Assembly (NCBI RefSeq): GCF_003597395.2
Contig: NC_133771.1
Span: 43,725,283 to 43,789,282 of the forward strand
Length of the DNA: 64,000 nt
Reading direction: 5' to 3'
From: Chelonoidis abingdonii
Taxonomy: Eukaryota > Chordata > Testudines > Testudinidae
Made by a program: the position numbers and the translations under genes. Shown here one piece after another: positions 21,586 to 35,689 of the stretch (position 1 is its first letter; each line of letters starts with the position of its first letter). The notes under the pieces are model-generated. The model made no database searches, was not told the DNA's origin, and saw only the letters and a list, made by a program, of their open reading frames with translations.

Positions 21586-23159
21586 GATAAAGCATATACC
21601 ATTCTGGTTAGCCCACAGCCCAACGAAGCTGCAATAAACCCTATTGTTCAAGCTCTATGCCTTTCTCAGTCTGACCTCCTTGGTCAGTTCTCAGATGAGA
21701 GCCCAGACTCTTTCCAGCAGTTATGTCTTATACCCACCACCTCACACCTTCCTAGTCTTTTGTTCTCGAACTGGCGTCTTTCCTCATCTTCTGTGCTAAG
21801 AGGCGAGGAAATACATCTCCCTTTTGGTCATTGGTTTCTAGGTGTCAAAGTCCTGATGATTGGATTTGCCATTGTCTTAGTTTCTCCAGCGATATGGGGT
21901 CAGCCTCAGCCAGTCTCTTTCAGTTACTCCTTTGGGCTCCAACAGCCAGGTGACATACATACCTATGTCTCTTAGCCTACCCTGAGAGCACATCATCCTT
22001 CACTGCCTTTCCCCTTAAGTGGATGCCATGTATAATATAGGGGAAACTGAGACCCACATATGATTCATAAAAATATTGCAGAAAATTCCCACTTGGTCAC
22101 AATAACATCTAGCCATTATACAGGAAGTGTTGTATGCTAGCTCAGTTGCTTCTATCTTTTAAAACTACTACAGATTATCAAGGTTTTAGAGTTTCAATAA
22201 ACAAGTCAATTTCCAACACATCGGAAATCGTAGAACATAATATCTACTTAATAATATTATATTTTAAGGGCGATGTTTCCTGAGACCATCGATGATATAC
22301 AGTAGGCTCTTGCAACATAAAATTGAAGTCTCCTATAAAAATTCTGAAAGTGAAGGTCATTTTTGTTTAGATTATTGTCTTTTTCAACACATGCATATTT
22401 TCAGTCACTCTGCTCCTGTTTACACCCCTCACTACTCTTGACAAATGCTGCTTTTTGTGATGTCTTTCAGAAATGAAAGGTCTCAAACACTGAGTATAAC
22501 CCTAGCACATCACCACTATTGTTGTTGTACATCACTGACCTATTGACAGATCAGCACTACAGTTCTTGAGCTTGCATAAGAACTACAAGCGCTGGAAAAT
22601 ATAAAAAGAAGACAAGGCGGGTAATTTTGGCATTATAGTATTTTTCAATCCCTTCGAAGCTTTTATATATAGTCACAGAGCTTTTATGTATTTTAAGTAG
22701 CCATCAGGATTTTTTTTTAATTCTAAGGTCACTTTTGATAGCATCATGTCATGCAACTGGTACTTTACAAATCTGACCTCACCCTCTTCTCTATTCCCCA
22801 ATTCCCCAATTCCCCCACCCCCATAATATACATAATATGCTAGTTATAAGTATTTAAAATATGCTCTGGTAAAATGAGGCCTCGGTACCAAAGATGGAAA
22901 TCATTAAGGTACTAAATATTTGGACTGGATATTTTCAGCAGTATCTACACAGCTCAGTATATTACTACTTTTTATAATATTTTCCAGTTTTTAAGATTTG
23001 TTTCCTTACAAATGATATAGGATTGTTAGCTCTAGGAATTGAAGATATCTATTTAAGAAGAAAAAAACTACAATTCAGAAGGCATAATGGCAATACAAGC
23101 TTGCTGACCTTACCCCAACAATAAGTACCAACCCCGACTTTCCACTTTTATGGGTAAGA
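21586..23159. other. Intronic sequence, partly repeat-like, unclassified
   Basis: 20263-20616 and 21586-22060 look like the two halves of one older sequence split by the hAT-like element. They include a reverse-strand AATAAA near 20556 (gatttattagtcag read on the minus strand) and may be an LTR on the minus strand, but no terminal repeat or target duplication was found. 22060-23159 is AT-rich with nothing recognised. Confidence 0.35.
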
Positions 23160-24775
23160 CCATATTTTAGCCATGTTGGAAATTTGTCAATTCTGGATCA
23201 TCTATTCAGCCCTGGTCAATGTTGACCAAAAGGTCTTATCTGTTGACTGTTTGGTGGCTTATGTGAAATGAGAAGAGGGAACAGAGGAAACACATACCGA
23301 AGCTCTCTGTTGCATTGGAGGAGGAAAGCTTCTCCAAGTGACTGTTTCCCCAGTCTGTTTCTGGAGCAATAATGGGGGTATTTCTGGTTCAGGTAAGTAG
23401 CAATCAAGTCTATTGTCAGGGTTCCCCAGTGACTGAATATGTAATCGAGTACTATCAGATCCATTTCCTGGCCAATGGGAGCTGCAGGAAGCAGCAGCCA
23501 GCATGTCCCTGTAGCCTGTACCGCTTCCTGCAGGTCCCATTGGCTGGGAACGGCAAACTACGGCCACTGGAAGCTGCAGGTGGCTGTGCAAATGTAAACA
23601 CACTGTCTGGCAGCCCACCAGCGGATTACTCTGATGAGCCGGATGCGGCCTGCAGGCCGCAGGTTGCCCAATACTGTCCTAGATAGGCGATGACTGTAAG
23701 CTGCCCAAGGATCCCAGTATATCCACTGTAGCAGAGGAAACAGCATGGATGGTGGCATCCATGGATGTCCTCACTAGGTGGGTTGAAACTCCAAATGTGG
23801 TTGCACTTTGGATGTCCCCAGATGTTGTTTAGGTGAGCTGTGGTATGAGGTAAGGAGAGATTGCCATCCTCCTCACTGTCTGCCTCTTCTCTGGAGAATG
23901 GTGGGGCTGACGGGGAAGCTGGTCCCAGTGCAGAGTGTAATCCCAGTGATTGGGACGTAGTTGGAATCGGAGAGCCAATACCGAGTAGCAGAGATTCTTG
24001 CATCTCAGTTACCTGTAGATCCCTGGAGAAATGAAACTTCTCTGGTACTGCAGTGATGATCAGTACCCCTAGGTTCTGCCGCTGCAGGCTCACTGGTATT
24101 GAGGGAATTGGTGAGTAGGCTGAAGTCTCTCATGCAATGGGCACCAGAACCAGGCTGTCTGGAATCTCTTGGTACTGTTGCCTGCCAATTTTGTAGAGAT
24201 AGTACAGATTCTTTCTCTTTTGATCCAGTGCAACATGAGTCTTTTGGCTTTGTTATGGTACTTACTCATGGTTCCTCGAGTGTCTTATGAATGCCATGCT
24301 GCGATGCTGCCAATACCATCAGTGAGGAAGTGGCTGATCTTGCCAGGGAGCTCCATTGGCCAAACAAGCCTTCGTATCAGGGCCTGTAGCCCTTTAATTA
24401 GAAGCCTTGTGAGGGGAGTCAGTAGATTTTTTCTTAGACATCCTTTCCTTGGAAGTTGATGGTCTCTGGGTTGACCATAGTTCACAAGGAGACCCAGGAT
24501 CTGGATCAGAGGCTGGTCTAAGGGAACTCTCCACAATTAAGAATTAAATTTTTTGCTTGCAGCTCTTCCTTGTCAGGACCTTTTTGGCAGAAGTTGCACT
24601 TCTCCGGAATGTGAGCCTCTCCAAGGCACCGCATATAGAACAAGTGTCCATCGCTGATTGATACTGCCTCTCTGCAGGAGAGGCAGTGTTTGAACCCAGG
24701 GCAGTCAGGCATAATCCTTGACAGGGGGTATTCCCCAGTAAGCAGGGGAGGGAAGGTGTCAGCATTGTTAGGGAG
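23160..24775 (-). mobile_element. DIRS-like retrotransposon remnant (gag-like and RNase H pieces)
   Basis: The minus strand at 24518-24712 encodes a Cys/His cluster (HCLSCREAVSISDGH, then RCLGEAHIPEKCNFCQK) like the zinc-binding part of DIRS gag-like proteins and similar to the one in the 35-41 kb element. Broken frames from about 24.1 to 23.65 kb look like acidic, Pro/Ser-rich gag text (FSREEADSEEDG, NNIWGHPKCNHIW, WDPWAAYS). At 23216-23464 another piece reads IDLIATYLNQKYPHYCSRN and REL.YVFPLFPLL, matching the RNase H region. The reverse transcriptase between them is missing. A palindromic MITE interrupts it at about 23460-23680. Confidence 0.7.
23460..23680. mobile_element. Palindromic MITE inserted in the DIRS remnant
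   Basis: It contains ctggccaatgggagctgcag near 23468 and its reverse complement ctgcaggtcccattggctgg near 23529. These are long inverted arms with a short centre, followed by gccggatgcggcctgcaggc. The same CCAATGGGAGCTGC core occurs in the palindrome at 21294-21346. I associate it with a turtle hAT-type MITE; borders are approximate. Confidence 0.55.
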
Positions 24776-26340
24776 AAAAAGAAAGGTGTAAGAAATTAAA
24801 AGAAAAAAAATGAGAAAAAAGAAGAAAATGGGGAATGGAGAAAACAGAAACTCTACTTAGAAACAAAGAATGGAAACTCTATCATCAACTATAAAAATAC
24901 AAAGCAAACTGATATTTGATTCTGACTGCAAATCACACCATCTCAGGACAAGGGTGGCTGAAAGGAACTGAGGGCAATTTGCCTGTATGATGCTATATTG
25001 CCTTGATGTAAGGCATGAATCAGGGACAGCGCGTGTGTGGGCCAAATGGGCACTGCTCTCTAAAATTTCTGATCAGAGGTGCAAGAATGCAAACTCATCT
25101 ACAGCAGAGCACCCGAAGGGACACTACTCGACCAAGCAATCATGATTACCCAAAAAGAAGTAGCCATGAAACTCCAGTGCATTTGAAGGACTATATAACA
25201 TAAATGGCTTTGTTTCTGCAGAGATGTTAATTTATCATCCAACTTTTGACATTTATTTTATGCTTTTTGTGTTTCATTTTTAAGTTGGAAGAATTTCAGA
25301 TAGGTGAATGTAATAACTATTATTTAATTTAAAATTTAGGGGAGAAAGGAGGGAAGTATTGTTTATGGAAAATCCATTTTGTGATTGGTGCTGGTCTTTC
25401 AGAGTACCGAGTATAGCAGCTGGGTCAACTGAATCCACTCCAGGATTTGGTTTTGACTAGGAAGTTCAGTTAGCTACAAACACAAAAGCTGCATGCTCTA
25501 TTCTCTGAGCTGTAGGATTAAATCTGTGTGATTCATCCAGTAGCTCCTAATCAGCTAGGACACAACATACAGGAGACCAATCTTTCATAGGAAATGGACC
25601 AAGTCTGTGGAGGCCATTGCCCACAGAAAGAAGTGTGATACAGCTCTCAGCAGTCAAACCAGAATGAAAAACTCATCTCTTTGACTTAGCTTTCCCTTGA
25701 TTAATTCTTATCACACCCAAACACTATCACAAAAATAAAAAAACAAAATATTTGTCCAATAATCTAATCAAATTACTTCTCCTACTCCCGGAAAGAAAGA
25801 GAGAATACATTGTTAGTAGTTTTTAATTATTGGGAAGTGCTTAGATGGACACACGTGCCACATATGTTTGTAGACAGACAGACAGACAATTATTTGCAGC
25901 CTGTACCTGTCCCTTCTCTTATATACTGGTGTTGATATTGCTAACCTTCAACATTCAGGCCAAGATGAGAGGAGGCATGCAACAGCACCTAAGTTACTTA
26001 AGGAGAAGTGTGACATAGTGCATGAAGTGAGTACCTAATGAGAATCTGGAGATGGATGGGCACAAACCCATTCACAGATAAAGGCCCGTCCCCCCAGCCT
26101 AAGGGGAGGAGCCAAATAATGAACAACAGGGACAGGACTGAGATCAAAGAGTCGAAAGCATGGAGCCAGAGGGGATCGCTGAGCAGAGAACTCAACACAA
26201 CATCCACTCCTCCTCGAAAGCATTCAGGTAGCCAACAGACATGGCCCAGAGGAACTTTGCCTGGATACCTGATCAAAGGAAGAAGTGGAAAAGGGTCCCA
26301 GAGTTGCAGAGCACCTCCCCATCCAGCATCCTACTCCTGG
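24776..26340. other. Intronic sequence, nothing recognised
   Basis: No gene or named repeat is supported. A short (GACA)n run lies at about 25872-25888. Open frames at 25998-26343 lack domain features. Confidence 0.45.
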
Positions 26341-27750
26341 TAGGGAGATGGCCACCTTGGTCAGTGCCAGGAGGAGGTTGACAAGGAGGTCTTGTGACTT
26401 CATGGAGCCACAGATGGGGTATGCTTAAATCAGGAAGTGTGGGGGAAAGTGCAGCCAGAACCTAAGAATACAGTTCTGAAGGAGCCAGAAAACAGGCTGC
26501 AGCCTGGTGTACTCAAGATGGATGTGCACCAGGGTCTCCCTCATGCCGCAGGAGGGGCAGGTGTCAGGGATGGAGGTGAACCATGCTAAGTACACCCTTG
26601 TGCTCGTGGCTCCGTGAAGGAGCCACCAAGTAATATCTCCAGGGGGTGCAGTGCGGGACCTAGGTGGACTTCAGGCTGGCCCATCAGGGCTTCTAACCCT
26701 TCACACATGGTAGGAGGTCCCTCTACTTTGTAGCAGGGCAGGACACAAGGGTGAGGAAATAAAAGGTGTGGAGTACAAGCGTCTACAGATAGAGGACCTG
26801 GGGAAGCTCACAGGGCAAGGGCCTGATGACAAAATCCAGAGGGCCAGGGGTGTGGGATTGGCAGGGGCAGCGTACCGCAGTACCCACTTAAGGAAGGCCT
26901 AAGAGGCAGGTGATAAGGCTGCCCTCATCTCCAGGACTATGCCCTGAGGGGTGCGAGGGGTGAAGAACCTTATGCGCCAGATGAGCACCAAGGAATCAAC
27001 CCAGGCCCTCTGGTCATAATCTAGGAGGTCTCTGATCCTGGTGGTACCTGCCAGGACCAACCGCTCGCATACCGAGGGGTACTCTGCCACCTGCACACTG
27101 AGCTCAGGGTTATGTAACAGAGGCTACACGAGGAGATCTTCGCACTTGGCAGCTGCCTCAGACCTGTTTGCTGAGCCCAATTTCCAGGTTTAGAAAAGGC
27201 CCTGGTAGAAGACCAACAGGTCCTGCAGAAAACCCCTCGGATGGAGGTAAAAGAGCTACCAGTTGTATTGGAGCCCTTGGAGGCAGTGGAGGAAGGTGTT
27301 TGCCAATGCATACCACACTGGACTACCTGCACCGTAAAGGAGTCTCTGCAGAGCCTGGAGGCAGAGGACATGGACCTGACTGCGGAGGCAGAGCAGGCCC
27401 TATCCCCACTTCTCCAGGGGAAGACTCAGACCCCCTGCAGATACCCAGTGCTGTCCTGGCCAAAAGAACTTCAGAGTTAATCTCTGAAAGTAGACCAGGG
27501 AATCCAGGGCTGGGCTCAGGGGGTTGAGCTGGTGATTGAGCATGGACAGGGCTAACTGATTAAGCACCAGCCTCCGCTCCCACAGGGAAAGGCACTGGAG
27601 CAGTCCCATTCATGCTCAACCATCCTGTCCTCCACATTGTGCTAGTTCTCTGGCAGAGAGGGATGGAGGGTAAAAAGGGACACAGCCAGACAGAGAAGTG
27701 GACCCATGCGCCACTGGATGGCCTGGAGCGCAGGTGGTAGGGAGCTCATT
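26341..27750 (-). mobile_element. L1/Tx1-type LINE, 3' part
   Basis: Minus-strand frames match the C-terminal part of a Tx1-like LINE ORF2. CLSLWERRLVLNQLALSML at 27400-27609 is followed by a FFWPGQHWV-like piece. WNLL-type pieces follow near 27.2 kb, and then VAEYPSVCERLVLAGTTRIR and LLDYDQRAWVDSL at 26899-27096. Further down, near 26.5-26.7 kb, the text corresponds to a GDISWRLLHG / PDTCPSC-like Cys region of the C-terminus. Several frameshifts are present. It pairs with 28815-30295 as one element split by an insert. Confidence 0.75.
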
Positions 27751-28814
27751 CACCACCTATCCCCAACTATTCCCCATGTTTGCACTTACTACTTTCCTTA
27801 CTCCTGCCACTATGCCCTTAGGGCTTTTAACTTGTTTTTGATTTTTTTATTTGTTGCCTGCCTGCTTGTCTGAGCCCAATCCTGTTTTTTTCTCATTGAA
27901 CTATCCCTTTCCATGGGCACAGGCTTTGTTCCAGTACCAGTTTAGCAAGGAGGGTGGGCTCCTTAACTAGCTCCCACCCCTCCTGGTCATTTTCCTTTTT
28001 GTAATTACCCCACGTGGTGCTCTTCTTCTTTATAGTTCGGGGTGCCTTACATACGACCTGCTCCCCCTTCACCCACTCTAACGGCTGCCACCTGTCTAGT
28101 GGCAAAGCCCAATTTCTGTCTCAGACTTTTAATTAGTGATTTGTAACTATTATGATTTGCGGGTGCTTTGCCTTGCTTTAAGCTTATATTTATTTATTTT
28201 TTATTATTCTATTGTTTTGGAGCACATGATTTTTTTTAAAGAAGTTTTAGCCTGATTTGCCAGGAATATATATACACCTCTACCTCAATATAACACGACC
28301 TGATATAACACAAATTTGGATATAATGCAGTAAAGCAGCGCTAGAGGGAGGCAGGGCGGGGCTGTGCACTCCAGTGGATTAAAGTAGGTTCGATATAACG
28401 TGGTTTCACCTATAACGCGGTAAGATTTTTTGGCTCCCGAGGACAGCATTATATCAGCCTTTTTTGTTTTGTTTTGTTTTTTTGTTAATGGCTGGTCAGG
28501 GTTGAGATACAAGCTTCCAGCTTTTTGGCATTAGAGAGTCTGTTCATGTGCACTGGCTTTGGGTGGTAGTTTTGCTCCTTATCTTCCAGTCTAGCTAAAT
28601 TGTCAAGTTAACCCGTCCCTTTTTCCCTTCCTCCCCCTTCAGCCTCTTGCAACCTGCAATTTTTTTTTTTACGTTACACTTACACCTTCAACCCTTCCCA
28701 AAATCCTTTCCAGTGCATTTAAAAGCATTAGCAATATACAATGCTGGTGCTTATCCCCCTACCCCCCCCCAAAACCCCATAAGGGGCAATTTTACTATAA
28801 CTGTAACTGTAACA
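27751..28814. other. Insert of about 1.06 kb splitting the L1/Tx1-type LINE
   Basis: The LINE protein alignment breaks after WINWV (minus strand, near 28820) and resumes with SSLPPALQAI near 27745, losing only about a dozen codons. The intervening DNA is therefore an insertion, or replacement, of unrecognised type. It is AT-rich with poly-pyrimidine tracts and itself contains a MITE at 28268-28460. No clear terminal repeats were found. Confidence 0.55.
28268..28460 (+). mobile_element. MITE of the GATATAACG type
   Basis: It starts tatacacctctacctcaata and contains repeated (g)atataac(a/g)c motifs, including gatataacgtggtttcacct, tataacgcggtaagattttt and ggctcccgaggacagcatta. I recognise a widespread MITE whose right end would mirror the left (inverted cctctacctcgatata). 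Here the right end stops at attatatcagcc and runs into a T/G-rich tract, so the copy is 3'-truncated. Confidence 0.65.
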
Positions 28815-30295
28815 ATAGCTCTATACCCAGTTGATCCAGACAGAGGAGACCAACAAGTAAACAGCTTGGTAGGCCTCCACTTGCACTAGGTCACCTGTGT
28901 ATGGGACCACAAAGAGCACAAAATTGGCATACACTGACAGGACCACCTGCAACTCTGGCTCACGGAGCACCAACCCCATTAACTTTCTGCAGAGAAGATG
29001 GAGGAAGGACTCGATGGCCATAGTGCAGCTGGCCTGACAGCAGACAGCCTTGACGCACCCGTCGACTGAAGATTACAGTTTCAGTCAGGGTCCAGTTGAG
29101 CTAGACCAAACACTCCATGGAAGCATGCAATAACTGGAGAAATCCCATGAACTGGAGCCTGAAGCCGAAAGTCCACAGAGTGCCCAGGAGATAACCATTA
29201 TCCACCCTGTTGAATGCCTGCTCCTAGTCCAGGGATAGGCAGGCAAATGACAGATCATCTCTACACCCAAGTTTGAGGAGGTCCCAGACCAAAAAAAGGA
29301 TTATCAAAGGTGATACAGCTTGGGACACTGTAGGTCCAGTCAGGATGGACCACATTTGCCAACATAGATCCCTGCTGCACTGAGATGGCCTTCACTACGA
29401 CTTTGTAGTCCGTGATAAGGAACAAGATAGGGCACCAATTCCGAAGGTCATGGAGATCCCGTCTTGGGTAGCAGATCAAGCACAGGCCACTAGCATGACA
29501 GGAGGAGAACCCTGATCCTGAAGAACTCGGCCAAGATGATAGTGAAGTCCTGGCCAAAGAAATCCCAGAATGCACAGTAGAACTCCATGGTCAGCTCGTT
29601 GATGCCAAGAGATTTATTGATGAGCATCAGATGAAGGGTTTCCAAGAACTGAGCCAGAGTGAGTGGTAGCTCCAGCTGGTCCCAGTCACCTGTGCTGACC
29701 ATAAAGAGTCCATCCCAGAGTACTCCACAGGCATTGGTTGGATCCAGGGAGAAGAGGCTAGTGTACAAGGCCCTGGCCCTCCCCCGCATCTCCACCAGAT
29801 CTGTAAGAGGGATGCTGTCACACACTGGGGGAAGGTAATGTGCTTGTTAGCCTCACTCCTTTTCTTCAGGGTGTTGAAGAAGTCGAAGCTGCGATCCATC
29901 GAAGACTTGGAGCTCCTCTGGCTTCTCCCAGCACACTCTGCAGATGCCTCTCCAGCTTCAAGACATGCCATTCAAACTGCTCTATTACTGCATCTCTCTG
30001 CCAGCTGGCTCTCCGGGAGTAATCACGGCAAAAAAGCCGGTCGTGGACCTTCCCACATTCCACCACTGCTGCTTCAAGGGAAACATCTGCCTATGCCCTT
30101 TCCAGGCCAGACAAACTTTCGGAAGGACACCACAAAACCCACATCCTCCAGTAAGATATTATCAAAATGCCAATAGGTTGATCCTGGTCTCCCCAAGGTG
30201 AGAGAGGCCATCATGGCCACCAAATGGTGGTCTGAGAATGGGGCAAGCGGAGATGGAGGCGAGACAAATAAATACAGTCCAACCAGGAGTGGCAC
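28815..30295 (-). mobile_element. L1/Tx1-type LINE, reverse transcriptase and end of endonuclease
   Basis: Reading from 30295 downward on the minus strand, LAPFSDHHLVAMMASL is the last motif of an AP-type endonuclease. Next come GSTYWHFDNILLEDVGFV, then VHDRLFCRDYSRRASWQRDA, then SLGINELTMEFYCAFW (the NKSPG-type motif), RDLHDLRNWCPI, DYKVVVKAIS and the catalytic-motif region VLSVYANF. The last replaces the usual YADD, so the copy is inactive. There are stops and frameshifts throughout. It is sense with respect to CSMD1. Confidence 0.8.
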
Positions 30296-30725
30296 AACTA
30301 AGCATCCTCTACCCCATCAAGCTCACAGACTACAACCTCCATCTGCCCTTCTACCTGGCTCCTTTCTGCTCCTCTTCCTCCATGCTGAGTGGGTTCCATT
30401 GATTCAAAGGGAGCATCGAGAGCACAAGAGAGACATCTTTTTCTACTCTAATTTCTGGTGCCACTGGATGCTTTGGAAGCTGGGAAGAGTAACTGCTGAA
30501 AAGTCTTCCTCTGTCCTGGGCTGAAACACAGTCAATGAGCAACACGGGGAAAGAGCTAACTGAGTATGGTTGGCACAGTAATGTGGACTGGAGAATGCTC
30601 AGTGGAGATGGAAAGTTCAGAGAATTTTGCTGTTAGCCCTATCAAACCTTTAATGAACATATGGAAACAATATTTTTCAGAGACTTGTAATTTAATCAAG
30701 TTTGGGGTTGATTTTCAGAGCAACA
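30296..30725. other. Unclassified sequence upstream of the LINE
   Basis: No domain is recognised. It may include more of the LINE 5' region near 30300-30400, but I cannot show it. Confidence 0.35.
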
Positions 30726-30769
30726 GAAAAGAAAAGAAAAGAAAAGAAAAGAAAAGAAAAGAAAAGAAG
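30726..30769 (+). repeat. Pentanucleotide microsatellite (AAAAG)n
   Basis: About nine uninterrupted aaaag units, giving a Lys-Arg-Lys-Glu-like artefact in translation. Confidence 0.97.
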
Positions 30770-30807
30770 ATGGAATGGAAAATTTCTGTCTGAGTGGTTA
30801 AAGTTTT

Positions 30808-31794
30808 TGTCACAAACGTCTGTCCCAGATCTGGACTTAGAGTTCAGCATCTGAGTGTTTACTGTGAACCTTCCCCAAGCTTATACCCAGCTTGGATCTA
30901 TTCTCGCTGCCACCAACTAGGACTATTGGGGTTCCTAGTTACCCCCGAGTCACCCCAACCTTTCCCTGGGGGACCCCCAAGACCCAGAACCCTGGGTCTC
31001 CCTCTTTCCTCTCCCAGCTTCCCCCCCTTCCCTGGGTTAGCCGGTGCGAGACTAGACTTCACTCCTTGAAGGTAAGACCAAGAGAGTTATTTACCTCCCC
31101 CGAGGCTAGGCATTCAAAGCTAATCACAGCTAACACACCAGGAGATTTCACCACTCCCAGGTCACGTAGAGTATAACTAGGAAGAAAACCTCAAAAACAC
31201 AAGAGAACAGAGTGATCTTCTCTCTTCCCGTCCTGTTCCCGCCCTGGGGACGATAGGAAAAACCACAGCCTGGCTTTACCTTTCCTTCTCTGTCTTCCCG
31301 TAGAGAGACAGATACTGGTACAAAGAAATCTATCCCTTTGCCTCACTAGGAAAAGAACTCCCACCAGTTGTCAAAAAGAAACTTTATAAAAAGAAAGAAA
31401 ATACAAAACAATAACTGCATAAAGAAACTCAATACAGGCTCTTGCTTATAAGAAAATATGAATAAACAGTCTGATTTAAAAGATAGCCCGATTAAACCAG
31501 TCCAGCAAATCAACCCACATGTAAATACAACACAAAGCATATAACAGCCTATTTGCCTTGTTGCTTTTGTACTCACACTTTGTAGAAAAATATCAGAAAG
31601 AAATAGGAGTTAGCAGAAAAGATGTTTCCTCCATAGCTGGGAAAAACAAAAGACTTAGAGTACACAATTCCCGCCCCTGACTTTTAAAAAATCCAGTTCT
31701 CTGATTGGTCCTCTGGTCAGGTGTTTGGTTCCCTTTATTCACCTTTTACAGGCAAAAGAAAATTAACCCTTACCTTACCTATCTACTTATGACA
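30808..31794 (-). mobile_element. LTR-like TGTCA...TGACA element, copy 1
   Basis: On the plus strand the interval runs from TGTCACAAACGTCTG to CTACTTATGACA. Read on the minus strand it begins TGTCATAAGTAGATAGG and contains gggttaattttcttttgcct, a run of ccaatcagag, and later GC-rich text. The start and layout resemble copy 2 at 37515-38208, which begins TGTCATAAACAGATGG. The flanks gtttt and gtttg agree at 4 of 5 positions. I take it for a solo LTR or a related non-autonomous element. No coding content. Confidence 0.6.
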
Positions 31795-32654
31795 GTTTGG
31801 CAAAAATTATAATCAACTGAAAACTGTGTTACAATGGAATGTCTTAGGCAATCTTAATTACAGATAAGTGTTGCTGCAAGCTCTACCTAAAATAGTAATT
31901 ATATTAATAATGTAGTAGGGAGAAGTCTCCTTTTCCTTCTCAGTTTTAGCTACTATCTTTAAAGAGATTTGATCCCCACAGTCAGCTTAGACACTGTAAA
32001 ATAAATACAATACAAGATTCACTGGAGATAGGTGGCAATTCTCTTTTGAAGAATGCACATAACTTAAGTATGTAAATAGCTTTTAAAAGGACAATGACGG
32101 TTTTTGTAGATTTTGCTGGAAGCAAAATGTCCCATTTTACTCTTCAGAAGATATTATTTTTACAAATCAAAAATTAACATTTTTTTAATCTAATGGTTCA
32201 GTAGTAGTGTACATCTCAGCAACAAAACAGAGATACTAAAATTAATTGAACATACTATTGATAATCACTGTGTGAACCACTTTGTAGTCATATGGGAATG
32301 AAAATACTCCTATTTTCATTATAAACTTACATCATGACAAAAATTAAGACATAAGTGAAAAATCTATTAAAAAAAACACCAAAAACTAAATAAAAATCTG
32401 AAATCTTATTAAAATTGAAAACCCCAAAACAGGTCAATGAAAGAATAGCTAGAGAAATATTAACTCATTCTTGACATTAATATAAAAGTTATATGTTTCA
32501 AGAAAATATCAGCCAACCTATCATCAAAGGGGGGCAGGGAGGATGAGAAAACTGAAGAATTTCAGTAATTAAGAGTGAGATTTTCAAAGCACTTCAGAGA
32601 GGTAGGAGCACAAGTCTCATTGAAAGTTAAGGGAAAAGTAAATCTTTTTTTTAA
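31795..32654. other. AT-rich intronic sequence, nothing recognised
   Basis: No gene or clear repeat is visible. Confidence 0.5.
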
Positions 32655-32924
32655 AGGCTGTGTCTACACTACAGCCTATGTTGGTAAAACTTATGTCACT
32701 CGGGGTGTGAATATTCCCTCTGAGTGACATAGGTACACCGACATAAACATTTGCGTGTACAGTGCTGTCAGCGGAAGAGCTTCTCCCGCTGACATAGCTT
32801 CTGCTGCTCACATAAGTGTTTTTTTACACTGATGGGAGAGCTCTCTCCTGTTGGCAGAGAGCGTCTTCACCAGACAAACTGCAGCGGAGCAGCTGTACCA
32901 CTATGTATAGATATACCCTGAAAG
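32655..32924. mobile_element. MITE with GTGTCTACACTA end
   Basis: The left end reads aaggctgtgtctacactaca. The reverse complement of the right end reads tcagggtatatctatacata, a diverged inverted repeat. Inside, cggaagagcttctcccgctgacata and gggagagctctctcctgttg are internal palindromes typical of a family I recognise in sauropsid genomes. Confidence 0.65.
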
Positions 32925-32959
32925 ATATGCCATACTGCAAACAGAGTTTTTGGGCTTGA

Positions 32960-33050
32960 TCAGAAATTGCTTGTGCAGTTCTATGCAGGAAAATAGACTG
33001 AATGACCATAAGGTTCTCTTCTGGCCTTGAAATCTATTAAATAAAATCAT
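32960..33050 (+). mobile_element. CR1 3' tail scrap
   Basis: The text gaatgaccataaggttctct and ctggccttgaaatctatt is the characteristic CR1 3' end. It lies about 85 bp from the Sushi exon at 33136, on the intron side. Confidence 0.55.
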
Positions 33051-33130
33051 GAGCCAGGCACTTTTGAAAATCCCACTCATAATTATTAACAAAATTCAAC
33101 AAAAAACAATTCAATGAAAAATAAATGCTA

Positions 33131-35320
<2,190 letters not shown>

Positions 35321-35540
35321 AAAAATGGTTCTATAACTATTTTTTTTCGAGATGTGTTGCACATGTTCATTACACTCTAGGTGTGTGCGTGCCCGGAGTA
35401 CAGTCACTGGAAATATTTCCCTCAGTGGTATCCATCAGAGTGACTCAAGTGCTCTCTGCTGCTGTGTGCTAGTAGTGCCAGTATAAAGTGTCCAGCCGAT
35501 CCTATATCTCCCTCCTCCCAGTTCCTTCTTTCCAGAAAAC
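35321..35540 (+). repeat. Left terminal inverted repeat of the DIRS-like element
   Basis: It includes cattacactctaggtgtgtg, then tccctcagtggtatccatca and gagtgactcaagtgctctct. It pairs in inverted orientation with 40760-40985. A related internal stretch with ggacatgttcaacacatctc and aagaacaacacttatgg follows at about 35577-35680. Confidence 0.85.
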
Positions 35541-35689
35541 TCCACTGTAGAGGGGTAGGAAGGTGGGTCATGGAATGGACATGTTCAACACATCTCAAAG
35601 AACAACACTTATGGAAGGTTAGTAACTGTTCTTTTTCATTGAATAATTGCACATGTGCATTCCGCTCTAGGTGACTCCCAAGCAAAAGA

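Noticed and set aside
20263..22060. Minus-strand LTR split by the hAT-like element
   Set aside because: A reverse AATAAA and continuous flanking text are suggestive, but no terminal repeat or target duplication could be shown, so it is left unclassified.
29838..30176. Plus-strand 112-codon frame in the LINE
   Set aside because: It is antisense to the Tx1-type LINE coding text, which explains its openness.
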